Under the pieces are notes generated by a model, which worked only from the letters and a program-made list of their open reading frames with translations, had not been told where the DNA came from and ran no database searches. From contig OY969623.1 of NCBI GenBank assembly GCA_963701675.1, forward strand, positions 1,860,001-1,924,000: a stretch of DNA of 64,000 bases. Reading direction: 5' to 3'. The stretch's first letter is position 1. Each line of letters begins with the position of its first letter. A program made the position numbers and the translations under genes. Below, piece by piece: positions 1 to 7,880 of this stretch. Origin of the DNA: G963701675 sp963701675 (lineage in GTDB: Bacteria; Planctomycetota; Planctomycetia; Gemmatales; Gemmataceae).

Positions 1-3000
1 AACATTTATCCCAACGCACCGGATCCGGAAGATCACAACCACTGGGCGGTTCGGACAATCGAGACATTGCCCGATCATGATGAAGAAAACGAAATCGTCA
101 GCAGAAATGTGGTCTATACGAACGCCTACGGCGAAGTGACCCTTAAGGTCTACGAATCGGGCATAGGAGAAGACATAAGGCAATGGCCCGTGTATTTCCG
201 ACGCGACGATCAGGGTCGCGTTCTCCTAAAGGCCTATCCGTCATCGTTCACAAAGTACAACGGCGCCTATTACAGTGAAGACCTCAACGATCTCATCGGT
301 TTCGACGGTGATTCTCCGTACCTGCTGGACACGGCCGGACTGGTGGTAACCAAGGAATACGTCCCTGGCACCACCAGTGACGGGCAAGATTACTTGGCCG
401 GTGCCTCGGTACAAAAAGGAGAAGACGGCAGTCCGATTGATCTGGTCTCGATTGGTTACACGTCGCACGAGAATGGCACCGGCGACAGCATTTTCCCCGT
501 AGCTGAGTTCACCGCGTATAGCGCTGAGGGCACGTCCGGGGCACGGACAACGAGCTTCACGTATGCCGAGTGGTACGACGATACACATGGAATCAAGGAG
601 ATGACGGTCAGTTGGCCAAAAGTCAGCGATGCGGAGCACGGCCCTGGGACTTCTGAAGCTGCCGATGAACGCACGGAGCGATTCAACACATATGGTCGCC
701 CCGAATGGATAATGGACGGCGCTCTCGCAGACCCGGGGCATTTGATTCATTACCTCGAACATGATCTGGCGACCGGCGCGGTGACCAAATTGGTGAACGA
801 TGTTGACACCACCAATGAAGACGATTTCGACCCGCAAGAGGATGTCCCGGAAGACTGGGAGACGGCCGAGGATCGTGGACTCCACATTCGCCAGGTGCGC
901 GAAGTGGACGGGTTGGGACGCGAGACGCGATCGGAAACGACATCCAAAGATCAGTCAACGGGCAACGTCACGTGCACGACCTACGATGATGCAGCCCACG
1001 AAATGCGCATTTACCCTGGCTGGACCGGAACGACGACGACTGGACCGACGACTGTGTTGCGCGAGGACCGCGCGTCCAACCCCAGCTACGTGGAAACGCT
1101 GACCATGTCGGCGCCGCCGGATGAAGAGGACGACAAGCCAACCGGCGAAGAGGATATTGATGCGGTGCAGTCCCTCAGCCGAGTTTTCACCAGCGAAGGC
1201 GGGCAGGTTTCGCAGGTCGACGTTTACCATAGTCTCAATGGCCAAACATACACGGATGCGCCGGAGATCACCGAAGAGGGACGTTATCGCTGGACCTTTG
1301 GGTACGACGATCACGGCCGACCTAACCGGACACAGGTGCCCACCAACACCATCTATTTGACCGAATACGACGGGCTGGGTCGAGTCATCAATGAGTCCGT
1401 GGGGACGACCAATAACAATGCCGAGGTGGTGCGCGAATACGAATACGACGGCGGCCCAGAGAATATCGGGGACGGCAATCTGACGAAGATTATTGAGTAT
1501 CCGAGCACGGCGGACAATCCGGAAGATCAACGTGTGACCAAACTGTACTACGATTGGCGCAATCGGCTGGTGGCGAGCAAGGCTGGCGTTGACGATGAGG
1601 ACGAAGGCGACGAAGACGAAAACGTCAACCGGCCGCTCTTCGTCTACGCCTGGAACAACGTTGGCGATCTGCTCATGACCGAGCAATATGACGGTGACGC
1701 GGTGACCGAAGCGCCGTCGCCGGGTAGCGCGGATTGCGCGCGTGATGGGACGGGAGAGGATGATTTCGACCTACGGCGAAGCTGCTCCAGCACCGCCTAC
1801 GACGCCCAAGGCCGCCCATACGCCGAGTTTACTTACTCGGTTGATCAGGCGGATGGCAGCAGTTCAAGCAGCGACAAATTGACGGCTGGTCTCTGGTACG
1901 ATCGCCGCGGCAACGTGATAAAGACCGTGTCACCTGGCGGCTTAGTTTACAAGACCCAGTACGACGGATTGGGACGGCCGGTAAGTCAGTTCGTGAGCGA
2001 GGGCGGCGGCGACAGTGATTGGGAAGACGCAGCCATTGTTGATAGCGACTACATTCTCGAGCAAACGGAGACCGACTACGACATCAACAGCAATCCTATT
2101 CAGGTCACGCATCGCGCCCGTTTCCACGACGAGGATGACACGGGCGCCCTCGGCGATCATGACACAGCGCCATATGCCCGCGTATCGTACGCCGCCATGT
2201 ACTACGATGAGGCGAACCGATTAATTGGCTCGGTCAACTTTGGCACGAACGGCGCATCGTCGTTCACGCGGCCGTCTTGGCCAGTGACGGGAAGCGACAC
2301 CGAACTCGTGACCAGCTACGGATACAAGGCCGATGAAGTGCAGACGGTCACGCTCACCGGCGGTCCGACCAGCGGCAATTTCAAGCTCAATTTCGATGGC
2401 GAGCCGACATCCGCTATTGGGGCGACAGCAGCGGCTTCCACCGTGCAGGTGCGGCTTGAGCAATTGAACGGCCTGGATGAAGGCGATGTCGCCGTCACTG
2501 GACCCAACGGCGGCCCGTGGACCATTCGTTTCATCGGAACCAATCAGGGCGAGAAAAATGTGGTCCAACTCACCGCGCAAGATATCAGCCTTGGCGGCAG
2601 TGGTGGGCCTTATGGCGTGGCAATTGCTACCACCTCCGAAGGCGGCGTCGCCGGCCGCACCCAACAAGTCGTTGATCCGCGGGGCCTGATTGCCAAGACC
2701 GACTACGACATGATGGGACGAGCAACCCGGACCATTGAGAACTATGTCAATTTCGTGCCGTCGGAAACAGACGATCGTACCACCGAATTCGCTTACGACG
2801 GTAGCGATCACTTGACGCTGCTTACCGCCTTGCTGCCTAGCAACGCTTATCAAAAGACGGAGTATGTTTACGGGGACTCCAACTGCACCGGTAATCCCAT
2901 CCACTCGAACGATCTGCTCTGCAAGGTGAAATACCCGGACAAGAGCAGCGGCAGTCCAGGCTCTTCGTCCTCCGATCAGGAAATCTACAAGTACAACGCC

Positions 3001-4953
3001 CTCGGTGAAACGAAGGAGTTTATCGATCGCAATGCCACGGTGCACGCCTACAGTTACGACGTCGCGGGGCGGTTCACCACGGACGCCGTTACGACATTGG
3101 GTAGCGGCGTAGACACCGCCATTCAGCGGCAAACCGTCAGCTATGACACAGCGGGTCGGGCATACAAGTTCACGAGCTGGGATAACGACAGTGGCGGCAA
3201 TGTCGTGAACGAAGTGCAGCACGCCTTCAACGGACTCGGCCAGTTGATAACCGAGTATCAAGAACACGACGACGCAGTAAATACCGGCAGTACGCCCAAG
3301 GTGGAATACGACTACACCGAAATGGCCGGCGGCGCCAATCACAGCCGCCTGGAGACTATGACATATCCCAACGGCCGCTTCCTTCATTATCAATACACGG
3401 CCGGCACGGGTTACGCGGGCATCGATGACCGCATCAGTCGCGTAAGCTTCCTGGCGGACGGGACCAGCACCACCGTCGGCACGCACCTGGAGGAGTACGC
3501 CTATCTTGGCCTGATGACGCCGGTGAAACGGGCCCGGCCCGAGCCGGATGTGGATTTGACATACGTGGCGCAATCGGGTGATGGCTCGATTGTGCCGAGC
3601 GCTCACGATCCAGGCGACAAATACACCGGGCTGGATCGGTTCGGCCGCATCCGTGATCAACGCTGGCGCGACACCGGCACTGGCGACCACACCGATCGCT
3701 TCGTCTACGGGTATGATCCGAACTCGAATCGACTGTATCGCGATAACCTGCTTAACAACAGCTATGACGAGCTGTACCACACGAATGGCGACACCAACGG
3801 CTATGACAAGTTCAATCAATTGACGGAATTCCGGCGAGGGCCCCTCAGCGATTCCGGGACGGATGACGTGCCGGACACGGTTTCCAGCGCGTCGCGTTAC
3901 CAGACCTGGACGCTGGACGTCATGGGCAACTGGGACGTGTTCGACAACAACGGGACCACGGATGATCGGGGCCATAACAAACAAAACCAGATCACCTCGG
4001 GCGCGCCATCGGCGCAGTACGACAGCAACGGCAACACCACGGAGTTCACCGAAAGCAGTACAGCGCGGAAGTACGTGTACGACGCCTGGAATCGGTTGGT
4101 CAAAGTGACGAACACGGCCGGTACGACTACGCACGTTGCCTACGAACACGATGCGTTGGGGCGGCGCATCGAGTCAACCGCGGACAGCACGACGACCGAT
4201 CTGTACTATTCGGCCGCCTGGCAAGTGTTGGAAGAGCGGATCGGTTCGGCCACCAAGTCTCAATACGTGTGGAGTCCTTTATATGTCGATGCGATGATCC
4301 TGCGCGATCGTGATTACACCGGCGACAGTGCGCTGGAAGAACGCCTGTACGTGCAGCAAGACGCGAACTGGAATGTGACCACCTTGGTGGATATCAATGG
4401 CGACGTCAAGGAGCGTTTTGTCTACAACCCCTACGGACCGTTCACCCGCCTGTCGCCGAGTTGGGGCAGCCCAGGTACTGACACGTACTCGTGGGTCTAC
4501 CTGCACCAAGGCGGCCGCTACGACAGCAATTCCAAACTCTACCACTTCCGCAACCGCGACCTGTCGCCGACGTTAGGCCGGTGGATGCAGAATGATCCGT
4601 TAGGCTACGGCGGAGGAGATAGCAATCTGTATCGCCTTGCCTTCAACAATCCGCCAAACCTGCTCGATCCAACTGGCTTGATGTGCGCGGGCCCTGTCGA
4701 GAGGTTCATTTTGGGGTGCATGTCGTATACCTCCATTTTGACAAGGATCTCCTGCCTTGAGACAGCACTTGCGGCGGGAAGTACGTTTCATAAGGCCGCT
4801 GATCTCGCGAAAATCAATCAGGCCATAAACGCTCTCAGGCAATTAGAAAAGCACCTATTCGATATCGCTAGAGCCGTGGAACGGTTGAAAAGTGCCCAAG
4901 AGTGCTCCGTAAGGCAGCCAGCTCCAAGGAAATGCGAAAATGGATGGATATAA
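1..4953 (+). CDS. RHS/YD-repeat protein, 5' end outside window
   Basis: Large RHS-family protein. The frame is already open at base 1, so the N terminus lies upstream; the TTG at 67 is only the first possible in-window start. About 1,650 codons are visible. Many YD-type units occur (YDGLGR, YDMMGRA, YDAWNRLVKV) and the conserved RHS core terminus lies at about 4510-4680 (LYHFRNRDLSPTLGRWMQND, then NLLDPTG). A beta-sandwich-like insert (about 2340-2640) interrupts the repeats and resembles domains common in planctomycete surface proteins. In characterised RHS proteins the repeats form a shell around a variable C-terminal toxin released after the DPxG region. Here about 90 residues follow before TAA at 4951; they look helical and match no toxin I recognise. 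A one-base correction in CCC 4894-4896 would extend the tip into the next frame to 5129. Toxin function is inference. Confidence 0.9.
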   Translation, partial: NIYPNAPDPEDHNHWAVRTIETLPDHDEENEIVSRNVVYTNAYGEVTLKVYESGIGEDIRQWPVYFRRDDQGRVLLKAYPSSFTKYNGAYYSEDLNDLIGFDGDSPYLLDTAGLVVTKEYVPGTTSDGQDYLAGASVQKGEDGSPIDLVSIGYTSHENGTGDSIFPVAEFTAYSAEGTSGARTTSFTYAEWYDDTHGIKEMTVSWPKVSDAEHGPGTSEAADERTERFNTYGRPEWIMDGALADPGHLIHYLEHDLATGAVTKLVNDVDTTNEDDFDPQEDVPEDWETAEDRGLHIRQVREVDGLGRETRSETTSKDQSTGNVTCTTYDDAAHEMRIYPGWTGTTTTGPTTVLREDRASNPSYVETLTMSAPPDEEDDKPTGEEDIDAVQSLSRVFTSEGGQVSQVDVYHSLNGQTYTDAPEITEEGRYRWTFGYDDHGRPNRTQVPTNTIYLTEYDGLGRVINESVGTTNNNAEVVREYEYDGGPENIGDGNLTKIIEYPSTADNPEDQRVTKLYYDWRNRLVASKAGVDDEDEGDEDENVNRPLFVYAWNNVGDLLMTEQYDGDAVTEAPSPGSADCARDGTGEDDFDLRRSCSSTAYDAQGRPYAEFTYSVDQADGSSSSSDKLTAGLWYDRRGNVIKTVSPGGLVYKTQYDGLGRPVSQFVSEGGGDSDWEDAAIVDSDYILEQTETDYDINSNPIQVTHRARFHDEDDTGALGDHDTAPYARVSYAAMYYDEANRLIGSVNFGTNGASSFTRPSWPVTGSDTELVTSYGYKADEVQTVTLTGGPTSGNFKLNFDGEPTSAIGATAAASTVQVRLEQLNGLDEGDVAVTGPNGGPWTIRFIGTNQGEKNVVQLTAQDISLGGSGGPYGVAIATTSEGGVAGRTQQVVDPRGLIAKTDYDMMGRATRTIENYVNFVPSETDDRTTEFAYDGSDHLTLLTALLPSNAYQKTEYVYGDSNCTGNPIHSNDLLCKVKYPDKSSGSPGSSSSDQEIYKYNALGETKEFIDRNATVHAYSYDVAGRFTTDAVTTLGSGVDTAIQRQTVSYDTAGRAYKFTSWDNDSGGNVVNEVQHAFNGLGQLITEYQEHDDAVNTGSTPKVEYDYTEMAGGANHSRLETMTYPNGRFLHYQYTAGTGYAGIDDRISRVSFLADGTSTTVGTHLEEYAYLGLMTPVKRARPEPDVDLTYVAQSGDGSIVPSAHDPGDKYTGLDRFGRIRDQRWRDTGTGDHTDRFVYGYDPNSNRLYRDNLLNNSYDELYHTNGDTNGYDKFNQLTEFRRGPLSDSGTDDVPDTVSSASRYQTWTLDVMGNWDVFDNNGTTDDRGHNKQNQITSGAPSAQYDSNGNTTEFTESSTARKYVYDAWNRLVKVTNTAGTTTHVAYEHDALGRRIESTADSTTTDLYYSAAWQVLEERIGSATKSQYVWSPLYVDAMILRDRDYTGDSALEERLYVQQDANWNVTTLVDINGDVKERFVYNPYGPFTRLSPSWGSPGTDTYSWVYLHQGGRYDSNSKLYHFRNRDLSPTLGRWMQNDPLGYGGGDSNLYRLAFNNPPNLLDPTGLMCAGPVERFILGCMSYTSILTRISCLETALAAGSTFHKAADLAKINQAINALRQLEKHLFDIARAVERLKSAQECSVRQPAPRKCENGWI

Positions 4954-5129
4954 TCGAAGAGGAAGCGAAAAAGCTCCATGGCCATGGGAAGGAAATCGCG
5001 GATAAATGGGCTGACGAAATGAAAGGACTGGACATTGTTACGCCCGACCTATTGAAAGAAATGATTAAGCACGCGCCCCAGAAAGCAAAGAAGATACTAG
5101 AGGGAATACTCCGAGGTATGAAGAAATAG
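4902..5129 (+). CDS. Small Lys/Glu-rich ORF, probably the frameshifted end of the RHS tip
   Basis: Seventy-five codons from a GTG, overlapping the RHS stop in another frame. The product is helical and rich in Lys and Glu (KKLHGHGKEIADKWADEMKG, ending ILRGMKK). No ribosome-binding site was seen before the GTG. If one base is restored in the CCC run at 4894-4896, the RHS tip reads on through this frame without a stop, giving a tip of about 150 residues. I therefore favour it being the real RHS C terminus rather than a separate gene. A genuine small overlapping gene is the alternative. Confidence 0.45.
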   Translation: MLRKAASSKEMRKWMDIIEEEAKKLHGHGKEIADKWADEMKGLDIVTPDLLKEMIKHAPQKAKKILEGILRGMKK

Positions 5130-5140
5130 GTAATTTGTAA

Positions 5141-5833
5141 ATGAGACCAGACAAGAATGACAGCACGTCCGACTTTGCGAAAGCGTTTCGACAACTGCAA
5201 CCTTGGGAAACAACAGATACTTTAGTCGGGTGTCTGGAACGATATGAAGGCAACACCGAAGCATTATGTGCAGACGTAATGAAGTTATTAGGTGACGAGG
5301 CGAGAGTACGTGAAGACGACGTTCGTATTGGTGCTTGCCGAATTCTAATAGCCTGTTTGCCTATATCGTTCCAGTATATCGAGCGTCTGGTAGAGGACTT
5401 TAGTCGGGTTTTGTACGATGAGCTTCACACCAACATCTTTACGTTCCTTTCTGAAGGAATTATGACCGATGAGGCAACTGCGCGTTGCGCCAGCCTGGCG
5501 GAAACATACGTTTCTGGCAAGGATCTCGACCACGGACAAGCTTTTGGTTCAGCTATTCGCTTCCTAAGTTACTCGCTTCCGCCCGAACAAGCATTCTTCG
5601 CGCTAATGAGAATCGCGAGAAATGCTGCTCTAGATCATGCGAGGGTGTTCGCGCTGGACTATGCAGAGCACCTCTTGCCATCCCTGAAAGAAAACGATCG
5701 CGCCGTTTTTCGAAACACGGCCGAGTGGATGACTGAGAACGATCCAAGCCGCAGGGCGAGGTCATGTGCCAGTGAAGTCGTAGGTCGGATTGACCGAAGC
5801 CAGAATGCTGGAACGCCACAAATCGTCAGATGA
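5141..5833 (+). CDS. Hypothetical 230-aa helical protein, candidate RHS immunity protein
   Basis: The ATG lies 11 nt after the stop of the preceding frame, so co-transcription with the RHS gene is likely. The product is almost entirely amphipathic helices (for example LVGCLERYEGNTEALCADVM, FFALMRIARNAALDHARVFA), suggesting a HEAT-like or other all-alpha fold. No signal peptide, membrane segment or catalytic motif is visible. Small all-alpha proteins encoded directly behind an RHS tip are often the cognate immunity protein of polymorphic toxin systems. That role is inferred from position only. Confidence 0.65.
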   Translation: MRPDKNDSTSDFAKAFRQLQPWETTDTLVGCLERYEGNTEALCADVMKLLGDEARVREDDVRIGACRILIACLPISFQYIERLVEDFSRVLYDELHTNIFTFLSEGIMTDEATARCASLAETYVSGKDLDHGQAFGSAIRFLSYSLPPEQAFFALMRIARNAALDHARVFALDYAEHLLPSLKENDRAVFRNTAEWMTENDPSRRARSCASEVVGRIDRSQNAGTPQIVR

Positions 5834-6344
5834 ATTGTTGTAAGAGAAAGCAAAGGGGACGCAGCTGAATGAGATAGTCCCGTTTTCCGTTGAAATTCCT
5901 CTTGGTCGGCCCGGATAGCCGTTACGGTTTACGCAGCCGATTGCTGAGACGCAGAACCTCGAAGGGTTGCCACGAGCACCGGCATTTCTCGATAGCCTCG
6001 GACTCGTCGGAAGCATGCTGTCGCCATACACTCGCTCCTAGCTTACTCAACGTATCTCGGCGGGGCCCACTCTGAAGAACACAATGCCGCCCAGACCATT
6101 AACCTGGGCGCGACGTACCATCGCCAACGCTAGTTGCCATTTGGGTTGTTTGGAGTTTGCGCACGACGAGAACCGATCTGTCCCGATTGGTTGCGGGATA
6201 ATGCACTCGACGGCTCTGTGTTGCTTGCGAAAGATTTGAAAAAAATGAAAAATCGCGCGTCCGGTTTTGACTCGAAATCACGTTATTAATGGTAGGTGGA
6301 GTTTGCGAAGCGCTCGCTTTGGCGGAGCTGAATGGAAAGGAGGG
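5834..6344. other. Intergenic region without a recognisable gene
   Basis: About 510 bases between the RHS-associated gene and the left end of the IS3-type element. Short open frames exist on both strands, but none shows a good start, family resemblance or coherent composition. Probably decayed sequence. Confidence 0.5.
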
Positions 6345-6426
6345 AAGTGGACCCCAAAGGCTGGACAGGAAAAGGGTCGCTGAAAAAGAGAGTTGCGGAG
6401 AGGACAGCGGTAGTTTGAGTTTCGTG

Positions 6427-6969
6427 TCAGGCCATGGTCAATATCGGACGCAAACCGTGATAGACCTCGTATGGTGTTTGGTACCCTAAAGCTTGGTGCG
6501 GCCTCCGATGCGTGTAGAGGTCGAACCAATCGGTCAGCCCATCGCTTACATCGACTGCCGTCACGTGGTCCTTGAGATAGATTTCCTCGTATTTCACACT
6601 CCGCCACAAACGCTCGATGAAGATGTTGTCGGTCACGCGCCCGCGGCCATCCATGCTGATCGCCACGCAATTTTGCACCAGCAATGACGTGAACGCCTCG
6701 CTGGTGAACTGCGACCCTTGATCGGTGTTGAAGATCTCCGGTCGTGCTTGGGCGAGGGCCGCCTCGGCGGCCTCGACGCAAAAAGTGGCATCGAGTGTAT
6801 TCGACAACTGCCAGGCGAGCACATGTCGGCTGAACCAATCCATCACGGCCACCAGGTAAAGATAACCGCAGCGTAACGGCACGTAAGTGATGTCGATGGC
6901 CTGATCGCAAATGACAAGTTTTGCTTGACCCGCTCGGTTCGGCTTGTTCGCCGGTCGACAGCGGTTCAC
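6427..6969 (-). pseudogene. IS3-family transposase orfB, C-terminal part
   Basis: The frame carries the rve/DDE integrase core of IS3-family OrfB: DITYVPL (first Asp), FNTDQGSQFTSEAF (second Asp) and DNIFIERLWRSVKYEEIYL (Glu), followed by the usual RRPHQALGYQTPYEVY tail. The catalytic triad is present. The N-terminal 80-100 residues (HTH_21 region) are missing and the frame starts at a GTG inside a low-similarity lead. The segment before the first Asp is unusual (VICDQAIDITY). The matching orfA start lies 3.4 kb away at 10334-10406. Confidence 0.85.
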
Positions 6970-7033
6970 TAATTCCCGTGGTCTCCCCCTGCATAAGTCC
7001 TCCTCACCGCACTAGGGCGGTGGGGAGGATCCC

Positions 7034-7255
7034 ATGCGACACCATTGGAAGGTGAAACTGTTACACGTTCCACACGCAGACGGTCAGCGGCGCTGGGACC
7101 GGGCTTATCAACTGTTGCTCGAATGGGCAGCGTTGTCGGCCATCGACTCGAATGACCCATCACACTGCAAGGAGACAGACGATGCGAGCCGCCATTTACG
7201 TTCGCGTGTCGACGCAACGTCAAACTCAGACGCAGACGATCGATCAGCAGCTTGA
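7034..7255 (+). CDS. Small ORF ahead of the recombinase, doubtful
   Basis: Seventy-three codons from an ATG preceded by a strong Shine-Dalgarno-like GTGGGGAGG at 7020-7028. The first half (MRHHWKVKLLHVPHADGQRR) looks protein-like; the second half overlaps the recombinase start in another frame. It may be a small accessory ORF of the recombinase-bearing element, possibly translationally coupled. No family recognised. Confidence 0.3.
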   Translation: MRHHWKVKLLHVPHADGQRRWDRAYQLLLEWAALSAIDSNDPSHCKETDDASRHLRSRVDATSNSDADDRSAA

Positions 7256-7880
7256 GCGGCTGCGGGCGGTCGTCGCCGAACGCGGCTGGGAACTGTCCGA
7301 CGATCATGTGTTTCGGGACGATGGCTACTCAGGCGCATCTCTCCGCCGGCCGGGCTTGGACCGTCTTCGCGACCACGCGGCCCTGGCCCGGCTCGACGTG
7401 ATCCTGATTACCGACCCGGATCGGCTTGCACGCAATTATGTCCACCAGGTCTTGCTGCTCGAGGAATTGCAGCGGCATGGCTGTCAGATCGAGTTCATCG
7501 ACCGGCCATTATCCGATGATCCGCACGATCAATTGTTGTTGCAAATCCGCGGTGCCGTCGCCGAGTACGAGCGAACCCTGATCGCCGAGCGTACCCGCCG
7601 CGGCCGCTTGCACAAACTCCAGTCGGGTCACCTGCTCCCATGGACGCGGCCACCATACGGCTACCGAGCCGACCCGGACCGTCCGCGCGACCCGGCCGGG
7701 GTGCGCATTGACCCGGCCGAAGCGGCCGTTGTAGTCGAGATGTTCGAATGGTATGTGCATAACGGTCGATCGCTACTTGGTTTGGTCAAGCACCTACACA
7801 AGATTGGCGTGCCTTCGCCGAGTGTTAACGGCGGAGCAAAAGTGAGGCGCTCGGCGGGCCTGGTGGCGACCGAATTGTGA
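7182..7880 (+). pseudogene. Serine recombinase (resolvase/invertase family), truncated by IS21
   Basis: The start is the ATG at 7182, with AAGGAG at 7169-7174. The N-terminal resolvase domain is complete: RAAIYVRVSTQ with the catalytic Ser of the YxRVST motif, DGYSGASLRRPGLDRL, and ITDPDRLARNY with the conserved DRLAR arginine. The start of the recombinase domain follows (RPPYGYRADP, then VVVEMFEWYVHNGRSLLGLV). Native sequence ends at PSPSV where the IS21 terminal repeat begins at 7823; the last 20 residues are read from the IS. Large serine recombinases normally run to 450 residues or more, so most of the DNA-binding half is lost. Probably inactive. Confidence 0.9.

Noticed and set aside
2221..4149. 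Long minus-strand open frame (about 640 codons) opposite the RHS gene
   Set aside because: It mirrors the biased codon pattern of the RHS repeats, has no family resemblance and no start signal.
5834..6100. Possible REP-associated transposase tail near a GGGGAC/GTCCC pair
   Set aside because: The resemblance was too weak to support a call without a database search.
6278..6994. 238-codon minus-strand frame with a good GAGGAGG before ATG 6994
   Set aside because: It overlaps the true transposase frame (with DDE motifs) in another frame and has low-complexity, non-protein-like composition.
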